A stretch of DNA of 64,000 nt from Shewanella vesiculosa. GTDB taxonomy: Bacteria; Pseudomonadota; Gammaproteobacteria; Enterobacterales; Shewanellaceae. The notes beneath the pieces are model-generated. The model did no database searches, was not told the origin of the DNA, and saw only the letters and a list, made by a program, of their open reading frames with translations. The stretch lies in assembly GCF_021560015.1 (NCBI RefSeq), contig NZ_CP073588.1:2852001-2916000 (forward strand), in the 5' to 3' direction. Each line of letters begins with the position of its first letter. The stretch's first letter is position 1. Shown here piece after piece: positions 17,596 through 26,693 of the stretch. Made by a program: the position numbers and the translations under genes.

Positions 17596-17631
17596 AAAAA
17601 AAGGCCAACGTTTGAATCGTTGGCCTTTTTT
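17596..17631 (-). terminator. Terminator after the SH3-domain (ygiM-like) gene
   Basis: Stem aaaaaggccaacg/cgttggccttttt with a 7-base loop has A-run and T-run arms, so it may act in both directions. It lies about 65 bases past the stop of the minus-strand gene. Confidence 0.85.
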
Positions 17632-17697
17632 AGCAATCAAATTTATTACACAAGTGTTGTCATCTTATCCATGACAATCTGATGATTATTGGAGACA

Positions 17698-18279
17698 TTA
17701 CATCCAGCGACTTTTTTGACGGCGCTGCGGACGAGGCAAATATACCAATACAATACCGATTAAAGCCCCGATACCTGCTATTAATCCACCTTGTTGCCAC
17801 ATGTAGTAACGTTGATTATCAGCTACTTGCTTTACTTCTGACTTAGCGACATCCCGCTCTTCAATCGCTTTGGCTAACTCAGCACTCAACTCAGTCACCT
17901 TTGCGTTCGCCAGCGTTAAATACTCTTCGGTACTTTCAGTATTTTGCGTAATATTATTTAATTGCTCACTAGCTTGTTTTAGTTGCGCTTCCATTTCAGG
18001 AAAACGTTCACGAAAACTAGGCTGATCGGTTACTAAACTGGTTAATACCCAACCTTCACGACCTTTATGGTCGATAATTTGAGTGAAGTCACCTTGGGTA
18101 TCACCTAATAAAGTAATAGGTTGACCCGCTTCAACACTGCCTATGATACGAAATTCAGTACCCGGTCCACCGTGGATATAGGTAAACACATCATCAGAAA
18201 TGAAGCGCGTTGGCCCTTGGGCTGCAAATACGCCATTTGGCGCCAGTAAAAATATAAGAATTGAAAGTACTCTTAACAC
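17698..18279 (-). CDS. ygiM: SH3-domain protein of the YgiM/TIGR04211 family
   Basis: This 193-residue envelope protein has a signal peptide (residues 1-19, ending VFAA). It then has a bacterial SH3 domain (about 25-85, with FTYIHGGPGTEFRIIGSVEAG and GREGWVL) and a coiled coil (about 95-155). A C-terminal membrane helix (GGLIAGIGALIGIVLVYLP) and a basic tail end the protein. This matches YgiM by order and length. The SH3b fold suggests binding to peptidoglycan or a partner; the exact role is unknown. Confidence 0.85.
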   Translation of the reverse strand: MLRVLSILIFLLAPNGVFAAQGPTRFISDDVFTYIHGGPGTEFRIIGSVEAGQPITLLGDTQGDFTQIIDHKGREGWVLTSLVTDQPSFRERFPEMEAQLKQASEQLNNITQNTESTEEYLTLANAKVTELSAELAKAIEERDVAKSEVKQVADNQRYYMWQQGGLIAGIGALIGIVLVYLPRPQRRQKSRWM

Positions 18280-18338
18280 GGTATTTATCCAAACTCAGAA
18301 AACTTATCGTCATGCTATTTATTAAATGCTCTGAATGC

Positions 18339-18366
18339 AAGAAGGAAGTCATACGACTTCCTTCTT
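18339..18366 (-). terminator. Inverted repeat after the pit gene, probable terminator
   Basis: A 12-bp perfect stem (aagaaggaagtc/gacttccttctt) with a 4-base loop lies between pit and ygiM. The T content past the stem is weak on the minus strand, so termination is likely but not certain. Confidence 0.55.
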
Positions 18367-18419
18367 AAATACATTCAGCATTCACATTTTTGCTAATACT
18401 GCATGGCGTCTTCGTTATA

Positions 18420-19688
18420 TTAACTAAAGATATTTTTAATAATAAAGAAGAACACAATAGACAGTGCTGCACCTGCTGGCAGGGTAATAACCCAAGACAC
18501 CACGATGTTACGCACCACACCAATATTGATGGCAGCGATGCCACGAGCCATACCCACACCCAACACGGCACCCACTAAAGTTTGCGTTGTTGAAATAGGT
18601 AAGCCAGTACCAGAAGCAATCACAACCGTCGATGCTGCCGCTAATTCGGCAGCAAAACCACGACTTGGAGTTAAATGAGTAATATTTTTACCTATGGTTT
18701 GCATTACACGTTGACCAAAAATCGCCAAGCCCATGACAATACCAACGGCACCCAGTGGTAAAATCCACCATGCTAGAACGGCTTTAGCACCAATAACACC
18801 GCCACTTTCAACCACAGAAACAACCGCAGCTAAAGGACCAATCGCATTGGCAACATCGTTAGAACCATGAGCAAATGCCATACAACATGCAGTCACTACC
18901 ATTAAAATAGCGAACACTTTTTCAACATTACCATACTGGGTTTTTAGGTCAGCTTTGTCGCTCATTTTTAAACGACTAATCGCTATTTTACCTAGAAAAC
19001 CCACTAATGCTGCAACAGCTGTTGCTAGCACATACGCTTCAATTGTTGAAAAGTTTATCCCTACATGCGACAAGCCTTTAGTGATAGTCACAAGTGACAT
19101 CACAAAACCTGCAAGGGCCATGTAAAAAGGCACATAACGCTTAGCACTCGCTAACGGATCATCGGTGTTAAAAATCAGCTTTTGTACACTTTGGAAAATA
19201 ATAAAAGCAATAAAACCCGAAATGGCCGGAGTCACCACCCAAGAGCCAACGATACCGACAACTTTCCCCCATTCAACAGCATCAGCACTGACGCCTACCG
19301 CGGCGAAACCGACAATAGCACCAATAATTGAGTGAGTTGTAGAAACAGGCCAGCCTAACGCTGACGCTACGACTAACCAAATACCCGCAGCAAGTAATGA
19401 GGCAATCATGCCGTATACCAATAATTCAGGTACATCAGTAAAATAACTTGCGTCGATAATACCTTTTCGAATTGTACTCGTGACTTCACCACCGGCTAAA
19501 AAAGCACCGGCGAACTCAAAGATCATTGCAATAATGATCGCTTGTTTAATAGTAATGGCATTAGAACCTACAGAGGTTCCCATTGCATTGGCTACGTCGT
19601 TTGCACCAATACCCCATGCCATCAAAAATCCAAATGCCGCCGCTATCATAATGAGCATAGGGCCGTTGGTGACTAATACATCAACCAT
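18420..19688 (-). CDS. pit: Inorganic phosphate transporter, PiT family
   Basis: This 422-residue inner-membrane low-affinity phosphate carrier has about ten helices. It has the two inverted PiT signatures: GANDVANAMGTSVGSNAIT near residue 28 and AHGSNDVANAIGPLAAVV near residue 285. The matching GWPVSTTHSIIGAIVGF and LPISTTQTLVGAVLGVG repeats follow each. It lies 25 bases downstream of the DUF47 gene, the standard pairing in which the DUF47 protein modulates Pit. The operon should be controlled as one unit. Confidence 0.92.
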   Translation of the reverse strand: MVDVLVTNGPMLIMIAAAFGFLMAWGIGANDVANAMGTSVGSNAITIKQAIIIAMIFEFAGAFLAGGEVTSTIRKGIIDASYFTDVPELLVYGMIASLLAAGIWLVVASALGWPVSTTHSIIGAIVGFAAVGVSADAVEWGKVVGIVGSWVVTPAISGFIAFIIFQSVQKLIFNTDDPLASAKRYVPFYMALAGFVMSLVTITKGLSHVGINFSTIEAYVLATAVAALVGFLGKIAISRLKMSDKADLKTQYGNVEKVFAILMVVTACCMAFAHGSNDVANAIGPLAAVVSVVESGGVIGAKAVLAWWILPLGAVGIVMGLAIFGQRVMQTIGKNITHLTPSRGFAAELAAASTVVIASGTGLPISTTQTLVGAVLGVGMARGIAAINIGVVRNIVVSWVITLPAGAALSIVFFFIIKNIFS

Positions 19689-19713
19689 GTTGTTTCCTTG
19701 ATAACCTTTGTGA

Positions 19714-20394
19714 TTAGTTACGAGCTAGCATTAGCTCTAGGCGGGAACCGACACGCTCAGCAATATCTGCTAAACCTCCTACCCATTCGATAATTTTATA
19801 CATGAACATCACATCGATAGGATTCAATTCAGATTCTAATGCATATAACTGACGACGCACTTGAATTTGTAAATCATCTGAATCTTCTTCGATAAGATCT
19901 AATTCATTAATCATTTTGGCAACTAACTCAACTTCACGACCACGGAAACCGGTTTCGAGTAAGTCATCGAGCTCGTTAATAGCACGTTTTGCAAGCGATA
20001 CTGCATCTAAACAACGCTTTAGATAAGCGCCAAAGGCAGCTTGCATTGGCTGAGGAAGGACTAATTCACGACCGATAATACGGCCAGAGATATCTTTTGC
20101 TTTGTTAGCGATTTTGTCCTGTTGAGTTAATAACTCAAGCAAGTCGGTACGCTCAACAGGCATGAATAATCCACCAGGAAGTGTTAGGCGAATTTCACGT
20201 TTAAGTGAGTCAGCATCTTTTTCCAACAAACTAATTTGTTTGCGTATCTTTACCGCTTCATCCCAGTCACCTGAGTTGGTTGCGTCAAAGAAAGGAACAA
20301 GAAGTGATGCACACTCATGTACTTTGTCGATATGCTGTTCTAAAGGCTTAAGAGGTGATTTTGCAAACACACCTAAAATAGAGTTTACTGGCAT
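19714..20394 (-). CDS. DUF47 (TIGR00153) PhoU-like phosphate transport partner
   Basis: This 226-residue, mostly helical cytosolic protein is of the DUF47/TIGR00153 family, structurally related to PhoU. It starts MPVNSILGVFAKSPLKPLEQH and shows the AVKIRKQISLLEKDADSLKREIR helix and the C-terminal IIEWVGGLADIAERVGSRLELM block typical of the family. It is the first gene of the pit transcript. It probably tunes phosphate uptake by Pit; the mechanism is not established. Confidence 0.9.
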   Translation of the reverse strand: MPVNSILGVFAKSPLKPLEQHIDKVHECASLLVPFFDATNSGDWDEAVKIRKQISLLEKDADSLKREIRLTLPGGLFMPVERTDLLELLTQQDKIANKAKDISGRIIGRELVLPQPMQAAFGAYLKRCLDAVSLAKRAINELDDLLETGFRGREVELVAKMINELDLIEEDSDDLQIQVRRQLYALESELNPIDVMFMYKIIEWVGGLADIAERVGSRLELMLARN

Positions 20395-20630
20395 TGCCGT
20401 TTACCTATTTAATAAATTCCAGTTTGGAAAAAGCGGGCGCATGTTAACCCAAGCGTCCACATAATGAAACTGTGTTTTTTAATTTCGTACAACAGTTTCT
20501 CTGTTATCGTTGCTTAGTATATATGATGCGAGCAACGCTATCCTAAGAGATTTTTATTACAGCAATGTGACATTATGAAGATAACATGACGCATTAGTGA
20601 ATATTTAATGACAAGGCAAATATAAAGTCA

Positions 20631-22115
20631 ATGGACGCAGAAATAGAGTTAAAACTATTCATTCAATCACAACACCATGATTTTTTGAAAAAAATATTGA
20701 ATGAATATCCAAATTCAACCCCACAAGGGCAGAAGAAACTCACCAACGGATATTTTGATACCGACGATTTACAACTGCGTCGTTGGGATATGGGCTTACG
20801 AGTAAGAGGGTTTGACAACCAACTCGAACAGACTATAAAAACAGCAGGCAGAGTGGTAGGAGGGATCCATTCTCGTCCTGAATATAATGTCAGCATAAAT
20901 CAAAAAATGCCGGTTCTGTCACTTTTTCCAACAGAAATATGGCCAGTAGGAAATGATCTCGACAGTGTATCAAGATCACTAAAATGCATTTTTGAAACTA
21001 ATTTTGAACGCCAAACTTGGCATATCTATCTCAATGATAGTTTGATTGAAGTTGCTTTAGATGTGGGTGAGATTATTGCGCAACATAAAATTGACCCCAT
21101 TTGCGAACTCGAATTCGAATTACTTGCTGGTGATACTTCAGCCTTAATCCAATTGGCACGTGAAGTGGCTAAGTCAGTTCCGTTTCGTCTTGGCAAAGCC
21201 AGTAAAGCTCAGCGTGGCTATCAACTCGCGGGTAAGTCAAAACCTTTCTCAATCGAATCGATTGATCACGTCTGTTTGCCAAAAAACAATAATGTCCCCC
21301 AAGCCTTAAGCGCTATATTAGAAACAGCCCTAGAGCGCTGGCAACTTATTGAAAATATATTAGTAACTGTCACTGATGATGTGGAGCGACAGTCAGTATT
21401 GTGGGGGGAATTACGCCGCTGCGTGCGCTTACTCAGACTCACCTTAAATCAATTTGGATTACTGGAAAAGCACATTAGTCCATTATTTGATCACCTTGAA
21501 CGTGCGCTAGAATTTGTGGGTCCATTGCAAAGCTGTTGTTTATTGCTGCAAGATGATGCCAATATGCTTGCCAATATCAGCAATAAAGCTGTTGTTTGCC
21601 AGCAACTCGAAAACCATATTAACGCAATGTCAATTTCAACCCAGCTAGCCTCGATATGGCAACATGCCGAGTATGGCCAATTACAATTAGCGCTAGTCGA
21701 TTTGTTATTAACCACTGAAAATGGTCAACATCAATTCAGTCAAGAGCCAGAATTAGACCTATTTGCCAACAAATTGCAGCAAGCCTCATGGAAACGTATT
21801 GGCAAATTAATGCCTATAACATCAGCAATGAGCAGCGAAGACTATCAAGATGTGGCAGATGCTCTTGATGAAAGCATCTTAGTGGGATTTGCTTATGGCG
21901 AAATATACCCAGCGAAAAAACGCGAAGCATTTCGCTTGCCTTGGCAAGACTTAGCATTAGGAATTAGTACTCTGTCTGCATACAAAATATTAAGGCTGCT
22001 TAGTGAGCTGCATCAACTTGATATTGACACCTGGCTAGACAATAAAGAAACCAGTTTATTGTTTGCAATGGAGCAGTCACGTAAAAGCGCCTTAAAAGTA
22101 CCTATCTACTGGTAA
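20631..22115 (+). CDS. ygiF: CYTH-CHAD inorganic triphosphatase YgiF
   Basis: This 494-residue protein has an N-terminal CYTH tunnel domain (about 1-200). It carries the metal/phosphate motif E-x-E-x-K (EIELK, residues 4-8) and the R-x-R pair in GLRVRGF. A C-terminal helical CHAD domain covers about 215-490. CYTH-CHAD proteins of the YgiF type hydrolyse inorganic triphosphate, and CHAD domains associate with polyphosphate. The location next to the divergent pit operon fits a phosphate theme. It appears to be a single gene. Confidence 0.88.
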   Translation: MDAEIELKLFIQSQHHDFLKKILNEYPNSTPQGQKKLTNGYFDTDDLQLRRWDMGLRVRGFDNQLEQTIKTAGRVVGGIHSRPEYNVSINQKMPVLSLFPTEIWPVGNDLDSVSRSLKCIFETNFERQTWHIYLNDSLIEVALDVGEIIAQHKIDPICELEFELLAGDTSALIQLAREVAKSVPFRLGKASKAQRGYQLAGKSKPFSIESIDHVCLPKNNNVPQALSAILETALERWQLIENILVTVTDDVERQSVLWGELRRCVRLLRLTLNQFGLLEKHISPLFDHLERALEFVGPLQSCCLLLQDDANMLANISNKAVVCQQLENHINAMSISTQLASIWQHAEYGQLQLALVDLLLTTENGQHQFSQEPELDLFANKLQQASWKRIGKLMPITSAMSSEDYQDVADALDESILVGFAYGEIYPAKKREAFRLPWQDLALGISTLSAYKILRLLSELHQLDIDTWLDNKETSLLFAMEQSRKSALKVPIYW

Positions 22116-22337
22116 GCTAAAACCTTATAACAACGGCTAACATCAATCATCGATTAAGCATTATTGATGATTGAAGATTGATGATTGATGATTGATGAAA
22201 TAAGCCAAAATTCAAGTCAGAACCCATTCAACAAAAAGACAAAATATTCATTTTGGCTTTAGTAGTAAACAGATTAATGACCACCATGAAATTAACTAAA
22301 TGAGGTTAACTAAATGAGGTTAACTAAATGAGGTTAA
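22116..22337. other. Intergenic region with short repeats after ygiF
   Basis: No gene is seen. It contains a 7-bp repeat cluster (22163-22197). An inverted pair aagccaaaat/attttggctt (about 22202-22262) could terminate ygiF. A 14-bp repeat (22292-22340) runs into the stop codon of the YgjV-like gene. Confidence 0.5.
22163..22197. repeat. 7-bp tandem repeat
   Basis: Five consecutive 7-mers: attgatg, attgaag, attgatg, attgatg, attgatg. The preceding catcaatcatc (22141-22151) can pair with them as a hairpin. Confidence 0.85.
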
Positions 22338-22340
22338 CTA
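22292..22340. repeat. 14-bp tandem repeat, 3.5 copies
   Basis: Unit ttaactaaatgagg is present three times perfectly (22292-22333) plus ttaacta. The last half copy includes the stop codon of the minus-strand YgjV-like gene, so expansion happened right at its 3' end. Confidence 0.92.
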
Positions 22341-22581
22341 TTCAGCCGGAGGTGTCGGCTCGCGATATAACTTAAGCAAATAATATGCATCAATGAGTAC
22401 AATAAAAAAGTTCACTAACGCCACTGGAATTGCGTCTATCGCTAAACCATAAGCCACAAATAGACCAGCACCAATCAAGTTCCACCAGCGGAGTTTTTTT
22501 AATGTTGGCCATCATCAGCGAAATCGCCACAACGACCGAGGCTAAGTAACCGACCCATTCCCAGATATTGATACTGTCCAT
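22338..22581 (-). pseudogene. YgjV-like small inner-membrane protein, frameshifted
   Basis: The 5' half encodes DSINIWEWVGYLASVVVAIS and the next membrane segment up to ANIKK. The frame is then lost at a run of seven T on the plus strand (22494-22500). With six T, the frame continues through LRWWNLIGAGLFVAYGLAI, a third helix and a tail YREPTPPAE, ending at 22338. This restores an 81-residue, three-helix protein similar to YgjV-type inner-membrane proteins. As it stands the product is 63 residues with an unrelated C-terminus. A sequencing error is quite possible. Confidence 0.75.
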
Positions 22582-22765
22582 GGATTTTCCTTATGGTAAT
22601 ATTCTGCATTACCTCATATGACCACTAACACGCTTAAGCAACAAAATAGATCCGATTTTAGCGCAGTGAATTATGCGGGATCGCTTAATATTTAACTCAA
22701 TATCTCATAAGCGCAACTCGGGATCATCAAGGCTAATCAAATAATCATCTTTAACCTATTATAGT

Positions 22766-23203
22766 CTATCGCTCGACCACAGCAGCTGTCATTCTTGAAA
22801 TACAGCACAGTTGACCCGCGCTATTGTGGATCAATATTTCCCATACAGAACTGCGCTTGCCTATGTGTATTGGTTTTGTTGTTGCGGTTAACTCACCATT
22901 GCGTGATGCTTTTAAATGATTAGCGTTAATTTCTTGGCCAACACAATAGTAACGGGTAAAGTCGACCACAAAATTAGCTGCATAGCTGGCAACCGTTTCT
23001 GCTAACGCTACATTCGCGCCACCATGAACAATGCCTAATGGATTATGCACTGCTGGATTAGCGGGCATAGTCGCAACCATGTAATCATCGCCAATCTCAG
23101 TAATTTTAATGCCTAATGTTTGCATTAAGGTGCCCTTTTCATGCATCCCAGCATCTAAACGAGCACAATCTTCTAAAGTAACAGCCTTAAACCAAATACT
23201 CAT
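22766..23203 (-). CDS. menI: Hotdog-fold acyl-CoA thioesterase, MenI/YdiI-like
   Basis: This soluble protein of about 145 residues has the PaaI/4HBT hotdog fold. HNPLGIVHGGANVALAET carries the catalytic helix Glu and is nearly as in YdiI. YYCVGQEINANHLKAS and CCISRMTAAVV also match. YdiI/MenI hydrolyses 1,4-dihydroxy-2-naphthoyl-CoA in menaquinone synthesis, which would suit an anaerobically respiring host. The substrate is inferred only. I use ATG at 23203 (MSIWFK); an in-frame ATG at 23212 adds three residues. Confidence 0.75.
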   Translation of the reverse strand: MSIWFKAVTLEDCARLDAGMHEKGTLMQTLGIKITEIGDDYMVATMPANPAVHNPLGIVHGGANVALAETVASYAANFVVDFTRYYCVGQEINANHLKASRNGELTATTKPIHIGKRSSVWEILIHNSAGQLCCISRMTAAVVER

Positions 23204-23295
23204 TGTTAACATCCATTATTATTGTTATCAGAAAACCCAGTGTACTTATTAGCGTAAGCTTTTAAAAGATAACACTATCGATAAACCTGACAGAT

Positions 23296-23321
23296 AAAAT
23301 AGGAGCCTAAGCTCCTATTTT
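23296..23321 (-). terminator. Terminator after the CsgD-like regulator gene
   Basis: Perfect stem aaaataggagc/gctcctatttt with loop ctaa lies 26 bases past the stop. Its arms carry the A and T runs. Confidence 0.8.
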
Positions 23322-23347
23322 AATCACTCTATGAATCCATCAGCATA

Positions 23348-24016
23348 TTAGCTGACTAATTCACTATGACTTTGATAGGTTTGTGCCCAACGTAATAATT
23401 CAACTCGGTTGCGAGATTCTGTTTTACGGAAAATAGACGAAATATGTGCTTTAACGGTATGTTCACTAATACACAACCGCTGGGCGATTTCTTTATTGCG
23501 AGCACCACTGGAAACAAGCTGAATAATGGTTCTTTCTCGATTGGTTAATCTTTGTAGAATGGCAACGGTATCGGAAGGGATTTCAGCACTGGTATCAAGT
23601 TTCTGAACTAAACGTCTAAAGATTTTACTGATCAATGGTCGGTCATACCATAATTCATCTGCCACCATTTTACGTAAACCCGTCAGCATTAAATCCATGC
23701 GCTGGTCACTGTACAATAAACCACGAACGCCGAGGAGTAATGCCGCTTCTTGATCGAGCGAGCCACGTTCAACTTGATATAATGCAACAGGAACATGCTC
23801 CACTAAACGCGACACTAACAAAGGAATACCTTTGCTGTCTAATGCGGCACCTTTTTGTGAAACAAGATAAAATTTATTGGATTTTTTTTCTAACTCAAGC
23901 TCAGCGGCATGTTTGACTATTCGAGTTTTCAACCCGATCGACTCAGCCAAAATAGCTAAATGGCAAGGTGCTGCGATTTGGTGTAAAAACACCAATTCAT
24001 CGATATTTGAACTCAT
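23348..24016 (-). CDS. LuxR-family regulator of the CsgD/VpsT type
   Basis: This DNA-binding regulator of about 222 residues has a C-terminal LuxR helix-turn-helix (LTNRERTIIQLVSSGARNKE and ISEHTVKAHISSIFRK). The N-terminal domain is receiver-like but without a clear phospho-acceptor Asp. The linker pattern GVRGLLYSDQRMDLMLTGL before the HTH resembles CsgD and VpsT, regulators of biofilm matrix, some of which bind c-di-GMP. I prefer ATG at 24016 (MSSNIDEL), which has AGGGAGAAG upstream, over the longer frame from 24064. It is a single gene with its own terminator; targets cannot be told. Confidence 0.78.
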   Translation of the reverse strand: MSSNIDELVFLHQIAAPCHLAILAESIGLKTRIVKHAAELELEKKSNKFYLVSQKGAALDSKGIPLLVSRLVEHVPVALYQVERGSLDQEAALLLGVRGLLYSDQRMDLMLTGLRKMVADELWYDRPLISKIFRRLVQKLDTSAEIPSDTVAILQRLTNRERTIIQLVSSGARNKEIAQRLCISEHTVKAHISSIFRKTESRNRVELLRWAQTYQSHSELVS

Positions 24017-24498
24017 CACTCTTCTCCCTGAAAAGTATGTTATTGCCCAACGTACCTTGAGCACATCCTGAGATTATATACTATACGTAAATGAAGCTGG
24101 TTTACTAGCCTTAAGTACTAGGCAAAGCCTATTGTTTACTTTTATTTCACTCTATTAGCACATTTTTATAAGTGACTATTTATTGAATTTAAAGTGCAAA
24201 ACTGCTCACTTAACACGGCACCAATCACGGTTAATCGCTTATTGTTAATCAAAGATTACTCTCATCAAAGACCTGTTATATGGCAAGGATAGTCAGTATT
24301 TTCTCGTATTTATGGCCATGGCGTAAGTCTAAGGTATGAATAATTAATTTGCCTGATGTTGTATCGCTTTGAACACTAATGTAACCCGGATAAGCAGATA
24401 CGTTATATTGGCTTAACATCTGTAATTAACCCTAAGCACAGCGAACTAATCGACTTATTGCAATCACTGCACTTAGGTACCTAAATCAGCTAACTCAC
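24017..24498. other. Intergenic region between yjdF and the CsgD-like gene
   Basis: About 480 AT-rich bases. The regulator's promoter should be near 24060-24130. The only candidate gene is a 47-codon minus-strand frame listed separately. Confidence 0.4.
24276..24419 (-). CDS. Possible 47-residue small protein
   Basis: The frame runs from ATG at 24419 to TAA at 24276 and begins MLSQYNVSAYPGYISVQ. It continues with a mixed polar/hydrophobic composition (HTLDLRHGHKYEKI) that looks like coding sequence. The ribosome-binding site is weak (aggg about ten bases upstream) and I recognise no family. It could be a real small gene, a decayed remnant of a longer gene, or chance. Confidence 0.25.
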   Translation of the reverse strand: MLSQYNVSAYPGYISVQSDTTSGKLIIHTLDLRHGHKYEKILTILAI

Positions 24499-25173
24499 TT
24501 ATATCGACTTATTATTAAGGGCCATTTTGGCGGCTATTTGTTTATTATGAAGCGGTGAAAGCAGCAATACACCACAAATACCACCAATTAAGGCTAAGAA
24601 CATATCTGATTGGGTATCCCAGACATACCCTTGAGTACCTAAAAAGGCTTCAGCATTTTCACCTGAAGCTGCGGCGACCCACCACTCGATTAGCTCGTAA
24701 AATGCCGAAAAAGCCAATACAAAACAAACGGCCAAAAACTGGCACCATGCGCCTATTTGCATGACCTGCTTGCGGATAAATATTTCTCGCGCCAATATCA
24801 CAGGGATAAAACCTTGGGCAAAATGGCCAACTTTATCGTAGTTATTGCGTTCGCTACCCATAACTTGGGCTAACCAGTCAAATAATGGCACTTCGGCATA
24901 GGTATAACGCGCACCCACAAATAATACACAGCAATGCACTAAAATAAGGGCATAAGCTAACGTGGTCAGCGGAAAGCTCTTACGACTAAAAAATAAAATA
25001 GGTAAGGCAATTAATGCGGGGATAGCCTCAAGCCACCAAGTGAACATATCCTTGGGATTACTGACAGACCAAAACAATACCAATAGGTAGATTGCCATCC
25101 AAATCACGCGTTTTTGCATCCTCAATTCCTCATCTGCGATATTGTTCTCAATTAAAGATATTACTTCAGCCAT
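24499..25173 (-). CDS. yjdF: YjdF family (DUF2238) membrane protein
   Basis: This 224-residue inner-membrane protein has six or so helices. Family marks are YDKVGHFAQGFIPVILAREI near residue 115, AFSAFYELIEWWVA near 155, and FLGTQGYVWDTQSDMFLALIG near 178. The function of YjdF/DUF2238 proteins is unknown. It is transcribed divergently from serA with a 126-bp gap. Confidence 0.85.
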   Translation of the reverse strand: MAEVISLIENNIADEELRMQKRVIWMAIYLLVLFWSVSNPKDMFTWWLEAIPALIALPILFFSRKSFPLTTLAYALILVHCCVLFVGARYTYAEVPLFDWLAQVMGSERNNYDKVGHFAQGFIPVILAREIFIRKQVMQIGAWCQFLAVCFVLAFSAFYELIEWWVAAASGENAEAFLGTQGYVWDTQSDMFLALIGGICGVLLLSPLHNKQIAAKMALNNKSI

Positions 25174-25299
25174 CTAGCCCTCCACAAGCCTTAAAAAAAG
25201 TGCTACTTTGGCATTGCGTCGGAAGTCCGCATTTATAGCATAACTATTGGCTAATTCATTAGCATAAGCATCATTTAATGATAAGAGGGTACCCATATC

Positions 25300-26529
25300 A
25301 TGGCGAAACACTCGCTTGACAAGGATAAGATCAAAATCCTGCTGTTGGAAGGCGTCCACCAAACTGCGGTTGATGTTCTAGAACGAGCAGGTTATTCCAA
25401 CATTGAATACCATAAAGCGTCGCTCGGCGAAGAGGCTTTACTTGAATCGATCAAAGATGCTCACTTTGTTGGATTACGTTCCCGCACTCAGCTTACCGCT
25501 GAAGTATTGCACCATGCAGAAAAGCTGGTTGCGATTGGCTGTTTTTGTATTGGCACCAATCAAGTCGATTTAGCCGCCGCCGAAAAATTGGGTATCCCGG
25601 TATTCAACGCCCCATTCTCTAACACTCGTAGTGTTGCAGAACTGGTCATTGGCGAAATCATCATGCTCATGCGCGGCATTCCACAGCGCAATGCTATGTC
25701 GCATCGTGGCGGTTGGTTAAAGAGTGCTAATGGTAGTGTTGAAGTCCGTGGCAAAACCTTAGGTGTGATTGGTTACGGTCATATTGGTACTCAGCTAGGT
25801 ATTTTGGCTGAAACCCTTGGCATGAGAGTAATTTTCTTTGATATTGAAGACAAATTACCACTGGGTAATGCCTCACAAGTTCACTCTATGGAACAGTTAT
25901 TGGCCCAAGCTGATGTTGTCAGCCTGCATGTACCTGAAACGCCGCAAACCAAAGACATGTTCGCTAAAGCTGAATTTGCCCAAATGCGTCAAGGCAGTTT
26001 CTTTATTAACGCCTCACGCGGTACCGTGGTTGATATTGACGATTTAGCCCAAGCGCTAAAATCGGAGCAGATTGCAGGTGCAGCAATTGACGTGTTCCCG
26101 GTAGAGCCAAAATCAAATGATGATGAGTTTGTGTCACCGTTACGTGGTTTAGACAATGTATTACTGACACCACACATTGGCGGCAGTACCGCTGAAGCAC
26201 AAGAGAATATTGGTATTGAAGTGGCTGGTAAGTTAGTGAAATACTCAGATAACGGTTCGACGTTATCTGCAGTTAATTTCCCTGAAGTATCTTTGGCACA
26301 GCATAGCGGTACTTCACGCTTATTGCACATTCACCAAAATCGTCCTGGCGTGTTGATCAAAATCAACCAAGCCTTTTCTGAAAAAGGCATTAACATTGCC
26401 GCACAGTACTTACAAACCACTGCTGAAATCGGCTATGTGGTAATGGAAGTCGATTCAGATCAAGCTGAAGAAGCATTAGTAGAACTTAAATCAATTGAAG
26501 GCACTATTCGTGCTCGAGTATTGTTTTAA
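25300..26529 (+). CDS. serA: D-3-phosphoglycerate dehydrogenase SerA
   Basis: This enzyme catalyses the first step of serine synthesis, oxidising 3-phosphoglycerate with NAD+. The 409-residue length and order match E. coli SerA. There is a substrate domain (VGLRSRTQLTAEVL), a Rossmann NAD site (GVIGYGHIGTQLGILAE, about residues 154-170), a catalytic Arg/Glu/His set ending in TPHIGGSTAEAQENIG, and a C-terminal ACT domain (about 335-409, HIHQNRPGVLIKINQ) for serine feedback. A terminator follows. It is the only gene of its unit. Confidence 0.96.
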   Translation: MAKHSLDKDKIKILLLEGVHQTAVDVLERAGYSNIEYHKASLGEEALLESIKDAHFVGLRSRTQLTAEVLHHAEKLVAIGCFCIGTNQVDLAAAEKLGIPVFNAPFSNTRSVAELVIGEIIMLMRGIPQRNAMSHRGGWLKSANGSVEVRGKTLGVIGYGHIGTQLGILAETLGMRVIFFDIEDKLPLGNASQVHSMEQLLAQADVVSLHVPETPQTKDMFAKAEFAQMRQGSFFINASRGTVVDIDDLAQALKSEQIAGAAIDVFPVEPKSNDDEFVSPLRGLDNVLLTPHIGGSTAEAQENIGIEVAGKLVKYSDNGSTLSAVNFPEVSLAQHSGTSRLLHIHQNRPGVLIKINQAFSEKGINIAAQYLQTTAEIGYVVMEVDSDQAEEALVELKSIEGTIRARVLF

Positions 26530-26570
26530 GCTTACTTAGAAAGCGATTAGCTTAGGTTAATGAGCTTCTA

Positions 26571-26602
26571 GAAAGCTATCTTGGTAACAAGGTAGCTTTT
26601 TT
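26571..26602 (+). terminator. serA terminator
   Basis: Stem aaagctatcttg/caaggtagcttt (one mismatch) is followed by T7, about 45 bases past the stop. Confidence 0.8.
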
Positions 26603-26693
26603 TATTGGTTTTTAAAACCTTGCCCCCTGTTGAGCATTGTATTATTCCGTTACACTCCAACCATACCGTCTTATTCTCAGCTTAGGGATAGTT

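Noticed and set aside
22292..22340. CRISPR or att site
   Set aside because: Tandem units without spacers and no integrase or island boundary nearby.
25174..25362. Minus-strand frame overlapping the start of serA
   Set aside because: It lies antisense over the serA promoter and first codons and has no family features or RBS.
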